A DNA stretch of 64,000 nucleotides from assembly GCF_000981385.1 (NCBI RefSeq), contig NZ_LATZ01000015.1:1-64000 (forward strand). Direction: 5' to 3'. The position numbers and the translations under genes are program-made. Each line of letters starts with the position of its first letter. Position 1 is the first letter of the stretch. This document shows positions 52,711-61,975 of this stretch, in pieces. The stretch is from Bacillus sp. SA1-12 (GTDB lineage Bacteria; Bacillota; Bacilli; Bacillales; Bacillaceae). The notes under the pieces are model-generated. The model saw nothing but the letters and a program-made list of their open reading frames with translations. It had not been told where the DNA came from and searched no databases.

Positions 52711-52790
52711 TATTCTCGGTTCGAACAATCATTGGACCGGGCTATAATTCAACCTTCAGACGATCCTTCATTGGGTTCAGATGCCTTTGT

Positions 52791-54371
52791 TTAGCGTACT
52801 TTAATTGAAAATGTTTTCTTTACCGGAATGCTTTTTTCATCATAATCTCTTAATTCAACGGTAAAAGTGTAGTTCTCTTTTAATTGTTTTTTTGATACTT
52901 TTCCATTTATGGTTCCGGTAAACCTGTTTAAACTCAATCCTTCAGGAAGAGAGCCCTCCACTATTCTCCAATCATAAAATGGAACACCACCCATTGCCGA
53001 TAACTTTTGTGCATATTTGTTGCCTTTACTTGCATTATCTAGAGAAGAAGTAACAATTTGAGGCTTAAGAAAAGGTGTTAGGTTTTTGTTCAGCTTCCAT
53101 CCCGCATTTTCTGCAACTAATAAAGTGAGTTTTGTCAACATCCATCTCCTTGTTGGGAAATAATGCTTCCAACCTGCACTCTGCCCGCTTATACGATCCC
53201 AATATTTTTCGTCACCAGGTATATGGTAACTGCTATCAAGTGAAACAGGGTATCCCTGATAATTAATGACATCAGGATCATTACCGCCATTCTTCTTATA
53301 TTCTTGCATACCAGACCAATACTCATGAAATGCTAGTGAATGCCCAAATTCGTGCATCATTAGACCATAAACATCTGTTACTTTATATAAATCAGTTAAA
53401 TACCATTTTTCATCATCTAGTGATGTAAATGGAATGGCTCCATCAATAAACTCTAAAATTAAACCTAGAGATCTATGGATTTGTTCCGGTACCATTTCAC
53501 CGTTTCTTGTATGGTAATTTCCATTATTAGCCGGATACCCTGTAGACCATGGATCATTCAGTCCTCTCATAGCGATCCACATACCGTTATAAGGCACATT
53601 GTTTGTTACTTCTACATGATTTTCCCAATTATCACCCGGAATCATAATACTTTCAGAGTTTGCGGGAACCTCATCAAAGGGTTCCATATCAAAGAAGTAA
53701 AACCAGTCTTTAATAGCCTGTTCTGCAGCATTTCTGATTCCTTCATCCTTAAAGTATCCTGTAATTGTGTCAGACCGATAATCAAAATGCAGAGGGAAAT
53801 TTGTTTCTTTATTATCATCCTGATCCCAAACTCTAATAGGTATGTTTTGAGTATGTTCTTTGCCAATTTTGTCCGAAGTGATAAAAGTTAATTTATATTT
53901 TTCAACTTCATTCGGACCACCAATACGGTCAGGATGAATTTCCAGTTTAAAATCCTTTTTCTCTTCAGCGTTGGAAAATGTTAACGTTTTTGTCGCCCCA
54001 TCCTTAGACAACTCGCTTGGCAAATCCATCATTAAACGAGAGGTTCCTGTTGCTTTAATTGTTATGGTTACAGGAAACACAGCATCTTTTGGCGGTTTAA
54101 CTGTAAGTTTTACATAAGGGTTCGCGATATATCCCTGCCAGTCTACGAGTTCAACACCATAGTCGTTGATGTTTCTTTCGAAAATATCATAGATCTGAGT
54201 ATGTGAAAGTTCACTTAAATTTGGTTCAGTTCCTGTTTTTTTAGAAGCTACCATGTTATTTGACTGATCTAGTAAACTATTATTTGATGTTTCCGCAAAA
54301 CTTTGTTGAACAGAAAGCACTAAAGATGCAATCATTGTAAGAATGAATACGATAGGTAATTTTCTTTTCAC
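52791..54371 (-). CDS. Secreted zinc metalloprotease-like protein with Ig-like domains
   Basis: A 526-residue protein with a Sec signal peptide (LPIVFILTMIASLVLSVQQSFA, cleavage after residue 26). A beta-sandwich spans about residues 60-190 (NPYVKLTVKPPKDAVFPVTI). A zincin-like domain follows with MMHEFGHSLAFHEYW near residues 336-350. Here HEFGH is the zinc site, and a third His stands four residues later instead of five as in metzincins. The C-terminal 80 residues are a He_PIG Ig-like domain (YDWRIVEGSLPEGLSLNRFT, GTINGKV). I cannot assign a known peptidase family. It may act on extracellular polymer or protein linked to the neighbouring glycan genes. Start ATG at 54369-54371 with GGAGG. 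Confidence 0.75.
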   Translation of the reverse strand: MKRKLPIVFILTMIASLVLSVQQSFAETSNNSLLDQSNNMVASKKTGTEPNLSELSHTQIYDIFERNINDYGVELVDWQGYIANPYVKLTVKPPKDAVFPVTITIKATGTSRLMMDLPSELSKDGATKTLTFSNAEEKKDFKLEIHPDRIGGPNEVEKYKLTFITSDKIGKEHTQNIPIRVWDQDDNKETNFPLHFDYRSDTITGYFKDEGIRNAAEQAIKDWFYFFDMEPFDEVPANSESIMIPGDNWENHVEVTNNVPYNGMWIAMRGLNDPWSTGYPANNGNYHTRNGEMVPEQIHRSLGLILEFIDGAIPFTSLDDEKWYLTDLYKVTDVYGLMMHEFGHSLAFHEYWSGMQEYKKNGGNDPDVINYQGYPVSLDSSYHIPGDEKYWDRISGQSAGWKHYFPTRRWMLTKLTLLVAENAGWKLNKNLTPFLKPQIVTSSLDNASKGNKYAQKLSAMGGVPFYDWRIVEGSLPEGLSLNRFTGTINGKVSKKQLKENYTFTVELRDYDEKSIPVKKTFSIKVR

Positions 54372-54991
54372 TTTTATACCTCCATTCAGAAGTTACTACA
54401 TCCAACATATGCCTGGGTGTTTGGCTAAATTGGCTGGTATTAGTTCAAGCTATGGTTTGGCAGAGCCCTAAATCAGCGATCTGCGAGGCAAATTCTTGAC
54501 AATGGTATAAAACCTATGCTTTGCTCAAGGACTTATTTAGCATACCTTCCTTTATTCTCACAGCACCTGATATATTGAAGTAAAACAGTTGGCTTGATTG
54601 TCAAAAATGGGCAGCTTCCTGTAGTATTTTCAATAAAACTCTACACTGAAAAAGTGTTTTTAGAGCTTTTGAGACTACCCAAATTTCCATGGATTGTACT
54701 CAAGGTAACAACAGTAAAAATGTGCTTTCGATTTGTAAATTTGAATCACCTCCTATAAAGTTAGTTAGCTGTGTCTTCTGCATTTGTGATAAAATACGAT
54801 TAAAGTTTTACATCTTAAAGCTCACGGATGGCAGGAAATGCAGAATAGTTCAATTGGTAAAATGATACAATTTTGGACCTATCATTGTCGGTAGTACAGC
54901 AATCACATTTGGTGTATAAAACCGACCTTTTTAAAAATAATACGGCAATGAAGGAAGAATAAATGAATTTCAAATAGAGGGATGAAACATA
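54372..54991. other. Divergent control region
   Basis: About 620 bases between the metalloprotease (-) and the AraC regulator (+). It is AT-rich and contains several A/T runs. No readable gene. Promoters for both genes should be here. Confidence 0.4.
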
Positions 54992-55888
54992 TTGAGTCAA
55001 TTCCTAAAAACCGATGTAAATATACCGATCGAATTTATTTCATGTGGCCAATTTTTATCAAGGGAACCTTGGACGCACACAAGGAGAAACCTAAAAAGTT
55101 TTGTAATAATTATTGGTGTGAAAGGCACTCTTTACATTACTCAAGAAGGTACGCAGTATGAAATTAAGCCCGGGGATATTTTACTTTTGTTAAGCTCGCA
55201 TACCCATCTTGGTCATAGGGAGTGTAAGCCTGGGGTGTCATTTTATTGGTGCCATTTTAATTGCAGTAACCATTTTACATTGATTGATGATAAGACTATG
55301 GAAGATGAAGTAATATCATTTCGTTCTAATCCTGCTTATGATCGTTCTAACCCGCATATTTTTATACCAATCTATTCAAAACCTCAAAGAGTTGAGCGAA
55401 TTAATATACTATTTAATCAATTACTAGATGTGTCCAATGCAAACTACTATAACAAAAGAAGTGTTGATTATATAATCACAACTTTGTTAATTGAAATATC
55501 AGAACAAGCTCTTACCAATTTCCAAACAACAAAGGAAAAAACAAAAGTTGATAAAAATCTAGTGAAGATTGTTGAATGGCTTCGTATACATACAACGGAT
55601 AATATCTCAGTTACTTCGGTAGCAGAACAGTTCAATTACAATAAAGATTATTTATCTCGCATTTTTAAGCAAAAAATCGGAATAAATATCCAAGAATATA
55701 TTCATATTCTCAAAGTATCTAAAGCAAAAGATCTATTATCTTCTACAAACCTTGGAATTAAAGAGATTGCTTATACAGTCGGAATTTCTGATGAAAAATA
55801 TTTTATGAAGCTATTTAAGAAATACGAAAAATTAACCCCAACAGAATTTCGAAAAGCTTACTATCGGACACATTTAAATAAAGAATAA
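54992..55888 (+). CDS. AraC family transcriptional regulator
   Basis: A 298-residue regulator. The N-terminal cupin sensor domain has YITQEGTQYEIKPGDILLLL and SHTHLGHRECKPGVSFYWCH. The C-terminal double HTH is DNISVTSVAEQFNYNKDYLS, RIFKQKIGINIQEYI, LGIKEIAYTVGISDEKYFMK and LFKKYEKLTPTEFR. The pattern is that of sugar-responsive AraC proteins of the YesN/MsmR kind. It lies divergent to the secreted metalloprotein and near the GH127 gene, so those are its likely targets. Start TTG at 54992 with AGAGGGATG upstream. A terminator follows at once. Confidence 0.9.
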   Translation: MSQFLKTDVNIPIEFISCGQFLSREPWTHTRRNLKSFVIIIGVKGTLYITQEGTQYEIKPGDILLLLSSHTHLGHRECKPGVSFYWCHFNCSNHFTLIDDKTMEDEVISFRSNPAYDRSNPHIFIPIYSKPQRVERINILFNQLLDVSNANYYNKRSVDYIITTLLIEISEQALTNFQTTKEKTKVDKNLVKIVEWLRIHTTDNISVTSVAEQFNYNKDYLSRIFKQKIGINIQEYIHILKVSKAKDLLSSTNLGIKEIAYTVGISDEKYFMKLFKKYEKLTPTEFRKAYYRTHLNKE

Positions 55889-55894
55889 AAAACA

Positions 55895-55919
55895 GAGGGG
55901 GAATACGCCCCTCATTTTT
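55895..55919 (+). terminator. Terminator of the AraC regulator gene
   Basis: GAGGGG pairs with CCCCTC, followed by ATTTTTAA. Confidence 0.8.
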
Positions 55920-56703
55920 AATGATTATTCTCCTTATTTGTTAATCTGTTCTGTCAAATCTCCTTAATTTTTGCACCTTTTTCCCCCACATTAGCTTTGA
56001 TTTAAACAACATATTCGGGAACATCATCTTTTTTTCGTCGTTGAGACATTCAAAAATATTACCGCTTAATTTAGTCAGTTTATATATTCCACTTTAAGAG
56101 ACCGTAAGGAAGATATTATGGAGCTGAGTCCGCGTTTTTTTAATGAAAAATATCAACTTTATCTAAAAGGTAGGAATAATCCACCTAATATTTAATTTTG
56201 GCTACTGACATTTAATATTCGGTGATGCTATCATTTCGTTTGAAAGCGCATCCACAAAAGTTAAACTAATACATGAAAGGAAAACTATCCTTGATTTTTG
56301 TATGATTGAAATAAGGTACAGAATAATATTTTACAAATATCATTCCTTTTATTAGAGAATAGGAGTCAAGTGGTTAGAAAGAAATCAACAATCAATAACG
56401 ATGATGACACGATAAAAGTTTAATAATCGTTTTTTTGTGAAAGGTTTGCACTGTGGTCTGGAATGACTTATTAAATTAAAAGTTGAAAACTAACATACAC
56501 ATGGACTAGGTTTAAAGCAACTAAAATGTGCATATTCATCAGATTGGTATCTAATAAGGTCTGATTCTGCTGTATTGGTAGTATCAGTAATCTTTATTGG
56601 TCAAAAGAATGATGTTGAGTGTATAAGTCGTACTGAAAAAATAGTAGTTGATTGATTAAACGAATACATGTCAAAAAAACAAACCATTTAGGGAGTGGAA
56701 CCA
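55920..56703. other. Long intergenic stretch, one cre-like site
   Basis: Nearly 800 bases without a readable gene. TGAAAGCGCATCCA at 56241-56254 fits the cre consensus with two mismatches, but is 450 bases from the next start. Otherwise AT-rich sequence with many stops in all frames. Confidence 0.4.
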
Positions 56704-57768
56704 TTGAATAAAATAATGAAGCTTAGAAGCGTGTTTGAAGAGTTGGAGATTGATGGAATGATTATTGCCAGCCCAACGAATCGAAGATATATGACTGGAT
56801 TTACTGGAACTGCTGGTGTTGTAATTGTTTCAAGAGAAGAAGCAGTATTTGTTACTGATTTTCGGTATGTAGAGCAAGCTACCAGTCAAGCAAAAGGGTA
56901 TACTATTGTGCAGTATAAAGATGATTTAACAGCAGAAATAGCAAAACAGGTTATAAGCCTAGGAATGACTAAACTTGGATTCGAGGAAGAACATCTTTCG
57001 TATAAAGAATTCCGAAAATACACTGAAGCGATTAATATATCTTTTGTACCTACTTCTGGGGTAGTTGAAAAGCTTCGTGAAATCAAAACGGAAGAAGAAA
57101 TTGCCGTTATTAAAAGAGCAGCAGCAATAGGAGATATTGCTTTTACACATATAGTAAACTTTATTAAACCTGGTATAACAGAAAAAAATGTTGCCAATGA
57201 ATTAGAGCTTGTCATGAGAAGAGAAGGGGCTACATCCTCTGCTTATGATATCATAGTGGCTTCAGGATATCGTTCAGCACTACCGCATGGCATCGCATCA
57301 GACAAGGTAATTGAAAAAGGTGATATGGTTACCCTTGATTTTGGTGCATATTATAATGGATATCGTTCAGATTTAACGCGAACTGTAGCTGTTGGAGAGC
57401 CGGATGGAAAACTAAAAGAAATCTATCAAGTGGTTTTGCAAGCACTTAATAAAGGTGTCACTGGATTACGGGCAGGACTTACGACAAATGAAGTAGACGC
57501 ACTACCACGCAGCTACATTCAAGAAAAAGGTTATGGAGATTATTTTGGGCACGGTGCAGGTCATGGAATAGGACTAGATATTCATGAAAATCCATTTTTT
57601 AGCACAAAAGGAAAACCTCAAAAAATAGTAGCAGGAATGGTAGTAACTATAGAGCCTGGTATTTACATTCCCAATCTTGGTGGTGTACGAATTGAAGATG
57701 ATCTCCTTGTAACAGAAAACGGAAATGAAGTACTTACTCAATCAATAAGAGAGTTAACAATTATATAG
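56704..57768 (+). CDS. M24 family Xaa-Pro aminopeptidase
   Basis: A 354-residue aminopeptidase P/PepQ-type enzyme. The N-terminal creatinase-like domain (DGMIIASPTNRRYMTGFTGT) is followed by the pita-bread domain with five metal ligands: two Asp in TLDFGAYYNGYRSDLTRTV, His in FGHGAGHGIGLDIHENP, Glu in TIEPGIY and Glu in VRIEDD. It removes an N-terminal residue preceding proline, in the cytosol. The TTG at 56704 is chosen because GGGAG at 56690-56694 lies nine bases upstream; a GTG at 56695 would sit on that site. It stands alone between long intergenic stretches. Confidence 0.9.
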   Translation: MNKIMKLRSVFEELEIDGMIIASPTNRRYMTGFTGTAGVVIVSREEAVFVTDFRYVEQATSQAKGYTIVQYKDDLTAEIAKQVISLGMTKLGFEEEHLSYKEFRKYTEAINISFVPTSGVVEKLREIKTEEEIAVIKRAAAIGDIAFTHIVNFIKPGITEKNVANELELVMRREGATSSAYDIIVASGYRSALPHGIASDKVIEKGDMVTLDFGAYYNGYRSDLTRTVAVGEPDGKLKEIYQVVLQALNKGVTGLRAGLTTNEVDALPRSYIQEKGYGDYFGHGAGHGIGLDIHENPFFSTKGKPQKIVAGMVVTIEPGIYIPNLGGVRIEDDLLVTENGNEVLTQSIRELTII

Positions 57769-57936
57769 ATTTATCTGGGAAGTAAGACTTGATGGTCAGG
57801 CCATAATCTTTCCGTATTAACCCTGTACTTCGAGGAAGTTAGTAGATTACAAGATAAGAAAATTGTACATGTTAAAATGCACTACTTCAAAAAATGAGGC
57901 AATAAATGATAATAATAGGCACATTATGTTGAAGAT

Positions 57937-57992
57937 GCTCCCCTTTAGGTAGACAGATTAAAAATAAAAATCTGTTTTACCCTAAGGGGAGC
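57937..57992 (+). terminator. Long hairpin after the aminopeptidase gene
   Basis: GCTCCCCTTTAGGT (57937-57950) pairs with ACCCTAAGGGGAGC (57979-57992), two mismatches, around an inner ACAGAT/ATCTGT stem. No clear T-run. It may be a terminator or a remnant element end. Confidence 0.55.
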
Positions 57993-58499
57993 TATTTATG
58001 TTCAATCTAAAATTTAACCATAATAGAATCTACTGATTATGAAAACCTTTTGCATACAAGCAGTCATTCGAAAGGCAGAAAACGTTCCAAATACTCTTTC
58101 CCTTAACACGTGTCAGAAAATGTGTTGAATCGCGAATGAATAGCTTGATAATGGACCAATTCAGAACAAATAGCAATTGTAAAAATTATAATGGGTAGAA
58201 TTTAAATAAGATCAACGTGATGGTGAATGTAGGAATGAATATTTTCCCCTAGTCGGAAGTTGCGAAGAAAATTAACTACTATTTGTTTGTTTTTAAGGAT
58301 ATAATCCGAGTTTAAAATCTCATGAGTTGCTGTTCTGCAAATCTTTTACTTGTGTTTGATGATAATCTCCTTACTGTCTAAAATGATTAGCACTGTAAAA
58401 AAATTTTTACTCCGATTGTATAAAATGTTTAAATAGTATCTTTTAGTATAGTCTCAATGTCATTTAAAACTTGGTACATATTTTGCAAATAAAGAGATG

Positions 58500-59090
58500 A
58501 ATTCTTTTCGCTGGAAGGGAGGAGCTATGTTAAATGAAGTACTATGATTGTCATTAGTACCAATAAGAAGGTCGTTATATTTGTTACTTTTCTTATTGTA
58601 GAACAAGGAAATTATCAAATGAATTTTTACGGTTATCAATTAAATGAATTATTACATGAAGAAGCTTCCAAAACCATTAAATTTATAGTCGGATTTTTAC
58701 ACCTAATGTAATAGTTGGACCACTGACAAAATTTAGGGACAAATGATATTATTTTAGTGGATAACACAATTCTAAATATTAAGATTATTGTGAACGGTAA
58801 GCGATTACAAGGGGGTCAAACAGGTGAAATTATCAATATTTTACTAATCATTTTATTAATCAATTTATTGAAATGAGTTTATTCTTTCATTCAAATAAAG
58901 GCTGCATGGAAACGAATGGAAGATGCTGAAATTAGTAAGCTAGTAAATAGTAAATTAACAGATCATTTAAAAAAACGACAAAAAAGTCTTTCTTATTACG
59001 CTTTTTACTGGAAAAGAACCTGGAGGGAAAGCTGAGCAGTCTCCAATCGTCATGAAATGTAATGTGTGTGGGTCATAAGATTGAAACTAC
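58500..59090 (+). pseudogene. Decayed coding region of unknown type
   Basis: Several short, unrelated-looking open pieces follow one another: LNELLHEEASKTIKFIVGF, RMEDAEISKLVNSKLTDHLK, then GKEPGGKAEQSPIVMKCNVC-GS. Their amino acid composition is protein-like, but stops and frame changes lie between. I recognise no family. A cre-like site stands in the middle. The 57993-58499 stretch before it is equally unreadable. Confidence 0.3.
58796..58809 (+). promoter_or_regulatory. Near-perfect cre site
   Basis: GGTAAGCGATTACA matches the cre consensus TGWAANCGNTNWCA at 13 of 14 positions (first base G). It is about 690 bases before the second binding-protein gene and about 300 before the GH127 fossil. 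Confidence 0.6.
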
Positions 59091-59100
59091 TTTTGCCTAT

Positions 59101-59290
59101 TTTCAGGGTACTGGAAAACAAAACTTCTCGATATTATGTGCTACTAATCATATTGATTCTGTCTTCAGTAAAGCAAATGTGCTACGAAGTTCATCAAGAA
59201 ATCGAATCAGCAGCAGTAAGACTTTATAGAATGACAGGAAATAAACGCTACTTAAGACTTAATAAATTTTTTATTACTAATCGAGGTTAA
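59101..59290 (+). pseudogene. GH127 (DUF1680) fossil
   Basis: The best piece, 59192-59290, reads HQEIESAAVRLYRMTGNKRY followed by LRLNKFFITNRG. By hand count 22 of its 32 residues equal those of the intact GH127 gene that begins at 62873 (HQEIELALVKLYRVTGEKRY and LKLSHFFIDERG). Upstream, in other frames, KLLDIMC and HIDSVF match LLDVVC and HIDSIF of the same protein in the right order. The rest is deleted and frameshifted. It is a dead paralogue a few kilobases from the live gene. The 59291-59501 gap holds the presumed promoter of the next operon. Confidence 0.75.
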
Positions 59291-59501
59291 AAAAGGATCA
59301 AATTGTTTTCTATAATTAGTCTATTACTTTTTGGAATAGTCAGATTTATACACCATTTTGCATTCTCCATCTGCGGACGATCATTCTATACTTCAATTAA
59401 TATTTCGAAAGACTCAAAATTTTCCAAAGTTATTCATTCACCAAACATCCTTGAATATTACATAAAAATTAATTAGGAAAAATAGAGAAAGGTGTGGGGA
59501 A

Positions 59502-60890
59502 ATGAGAAAGCGTAAATCGTATCTAGTAATTTCTATTGTCTTTATATTGATTGTTGGACTATTAAGCGGTTGTTTTGGTGGTAGCAGTGCAACAGGAAAT
59601 GAAGAAGAGAGCAATGGAAATAAAGATGTCGTTCAGCTAAAGTTCACGTATTGGGGAGGACCTCTTGAGAAAGAGTCAATCGATGCTTTACTTAAATCCT
59701 TTAACGATTCACATCCGAACATTCAGGTAAAAGGACAACAAGTTCAAGGGAACTATTTAGAAAAGATGACGACGATGGCTTCTTCGAATACTCTTCCGGA
59801 TTTGGGCTATTTCCCAGAAGGAAGCTTGCCACCTTGGCTTGAAAACGGTGCGATAAAAGATTTAAAACCACTGTTTGATTCAGGTGAATTAGGAGCCAAA
59901 TTAAAATACTCGATATTTCAGTTTGAGGAAAACGGTCCAATCGCCGGTTCCAGTGTGGCTAATGAAGTAGCAAACATTTATTACAACAAAGATTTATTTG
60001 ATGAAGCAGGGGTAGAATACCCGCCAACAAAAGCAGAAGAAGCCTGGACATGGGATGAATTTGTTGAAGTGGCTAAAAAACTAACTACAGACCGAAATGG
60101 CAAACATCCTGGCGAAGATGGATTTGATCCAAAAAATATTAAAACTTATGGTGTTAATAACTTTACTTATCATTATGAGACATTCCTTTTTAGTAACGAT
60201 GGAGGGATTATTTCCGAAGATGGAAAAGATATTATCCTTGATAAACCTGAGACAATAGAAGCCTTACAGAAAATGCAGGATTTAATGTATGTTCATCATG
60301 TAATGCCTACTCCAGCTAACTTATCCACCCTTCCTAATGTGGACACAGCACTTTTAACAAAGCGTGTTGCCATGAATATTGATGGTCATTGGGCGTTGCA
60401 GGAGCTTGGTAAGGCTAAAAAGGAAAAGAATTTAAATTTAGGAATCGGTGTATTGCCAAAAATGAAAAATGCCGTAACAACAAGTTATGGAACACCAATT
60501 GTGGTGTTTGATACTGACAATACAAAAGCAAATTGGGATGAAACGAAAGAATTTTTGAAATTTGTTATGGATCCTCAGAATAGTTTACCGTTAATTACTG
60601 GTGGTTTATGGATGCCTAATGAGGAAAAGTGGTATCACGAACCTGAGTTAATTAAAAAGTGGACTGATACCGAGATTCACCCAGAAGAATTTAAAGAATC
60701 AGTCATCGATTGGGCTATGAACAATGTTCGTAAAAACCCAAACTATTATTGGAAGGATCGTTCTGAAGCGGGGCAAATTATTTCTCCTGGATTAGACCAA
60801 CTTTGGACGAATAAAAAGAAAGCTGAAGAAGTTGTAAACGATGTCATTATGCCGAAATTAAATCAAAAGTTTGGCGATGAATACAAATAA
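59502..60890 (+). CDS. Sugar ABC transporter, solute-binding lipoprotein (CUT1 family)
   Basis: A 462-residue family 1 extracellular binding protein. The lipobox is LLSGC with the lipid-modified cysteine at residue 24. Typical SBP stretches are LKFTYWGGPLEKESIDALLK, LPDLGYFPEGSLPPWLENGA, NEVANIYYNKDLFDEAGVEY, VAMNIDGHWALQEL and SYGTPIVVFDTDN. It precedes two permeases and a GH127 arabinofuranosidase-type gene. The transported sugar is therefore probably an L-arabinofuranose-containing oligosaccharide. Start ATG with AAAGGTGTGGGG upstream. A long hairpin follows its stop. Confidence 0.92.
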   Translation: MRKRKSYLVISIVFILIVGLLSGCFGGSSATGNEEESNGNKDVVQLKFTYWGGPLEKESIDALLKSFNDSHPNIQVKGQQVQGNYLEKMTTMASSNTLPDLGYFPEGSLPPWLENGAIKDLKPLFDSGELGAKLKYSIFQFEENGPIAGSSVANEVANIYYNKDLFDEAGVEYPPTKAEEAWTWDEFVEVAKKLTTDRNGKHPGEDGFDPKNIKTYGVNNFTYHYETFLFSNDGGIISEDGKDIILDKPETIEALQKMQDLMYVHHVMPTPANLSTLPNVDTALLTKRVAMNIDGHWALQELGKAKKEKNLNLGIGVLPKMKNAVTTSYGTPIVVFDTDNTKANWDETKEFLKFVMDPQNSLPLITGGLWMPNEEKWYHEPELIKKWTDTEIHPEEFKESVIDWAMNNVRKNPNYYWKDRSEAGQIISPGLDQLWTNKKKAEEVVNDVIMPKLNQKFGDEYK

Positions 60891-60911
60891 TGGATGACAT
60901 TTATTTGATAA

Positions 60912-60948
60912 TGGTTTGTTACGAAGTGCGAAGCTTCGTAACAAACCA
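60912..60948 (+). repeat. Perfect hairpin between binding protein and permeases
   Basis: TGGTTTGTTACGAAG (60912-60926) pairs perfectly over 15 bases with CTTCGTAACAAACCA (60934-60948), loop of seven. No T-run follows, so an mRNA-stabilising role protecting the binding-protein message is more likely than full termination. Confidence 0.8.
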
Positions 60949-61023
60949 CTAAAATTAAGTTTTGTTTTGTACATTCTTTAAAAACGATCGAAGCTCTGCT
61001 GTGTTTATTTAAGGAGGGATCAA

Positions 61024-61974
61024 ATGAGTATTGGAAATATACCTATAAAAACGAATAGCACAAAAGTGGGAGTTAAAGTAAAAAGCAACGTTAAATTGCG
61101 TCAAAAAGAAATATTTTGGGGTTACTTTTTTACCCTTCCAGCTATTTTAGGGTTATTAATTTGGACAATCGGCCCTATGCTAGCAAGTTTGTATTTTAGT
61201 TTTACTGATTATAAGGTGGTTGGGGATTATCAATGGATAGGATTTCAAAACTATGTGGAGATTTTTAAGAACGATCTAAATTTCAAAAAATCGCTGTTTG
61301 TTACTTTTTATTTCGCTATAGGAAGTACTATATTAACCCTCCTAGCAGCATTAATCGTAGCAATCCTTATGAACATAAGTGTAAAAGGACAATCCATCTT
61401 TAGAACCATGTATTATTTACCTGTCATCGTACCTGCAGTTGCCTCTAATATATTATGGCTATGGCTATTTAACCCTGACTTTGGTTTATTAAACAGCATT
61501 TTAGATTTTTTACATCTTCCGAAACTAATGTGGATTTATGATGAAACGACTGTTATTCCTTCATTAATATTATTGAGTATGTGGGGATGTGGTGGCACAG
61601 CATTGATTTTTCTGGCAGGGCTGCAAGATGTGCCTAAGCAGCTACTTGAGGCAGTTGATATTGACGGAGGAAATTGGTGGCATAAATTTCGATTCGTCAC
61701 TGTTCCATCGATATCACCAGTAATCTTTTTTAATCTTATTATGGGTCTGATCGGTTCCTTTCAAGCATTTACACAAGCTTATGTCATGACAGAAGGCGGT
61801 CCGAATAACAGTACATTATTTTATGTTTTACTCATTTATCGTGAGGCATTCCAGAAAAATAATATGGGATATGCAAGTGCGCTCTCATGGATTTTGTTTA
61901 TAGTAATCTTTATATTTACATTGTTTATCTTTAAGTCATCTAAAAGCTGGGTGCATTATGGGGGAGGGAAATAA
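61024..61974 (+). CDS. Sugar ABC transporter permease (MalF/UgpA type)
   Basis: A 316-residue CUT1 permease with six membrane helices after a basic N-terminus (LRQKEIFWGYFFTLPAILGL). The EAA docking loop is LLEAVDIDGGNWWHKFRFVT followed by VPSISPV. FTEGG-like MTEGGPNNSTLFYVLLIYRE near the C-terminus is typical of the family. Start ATG at 61024 with AAGGAGG at 61013-61019. Its stop lies one base before the TTG of the next permease, so translation is coupled. No ATPase gene is present in the operon within the window. Confidence 0.92.
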   Translation: MSIGNIPIKTNSTKVGVKVKSNVKLRQKEIFWGYFFTLPAILGLLIWTIGPMLASLYFSFTDYKVVGDYQWIGFQNYVEIFKNDLNFKKSLFVTFYFAIGSTILTLLAALIVAILMNISVKGQSIFRTMYYLPVIVPAVASNILWLWLFNPDFGLLNSILDFLHLPKLMWIYDETTVIPSLILLSMWGCGGTALIFLAGLQDVPKQLLEAVDIDGGNWWHKFRFVTVPSISPVIFFNLIMGLIGSFQAFTQAYVMTEGGPNNSTLFYVLLIYREAFQKNNMGYASALSWILFIVIFIFTLFIFKSSKSWVHYGGGK

Positions 61975-61975
61975 G

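Noticed and set aside
53475..53891. A 138-codon plus-strand frame inside the secreted metalloprotein gene
   Set aside because: It lies wholly antisense to a gene with signal peptide, HEXXH motif and Ig domain, and shows only random hydrophobic stretches.
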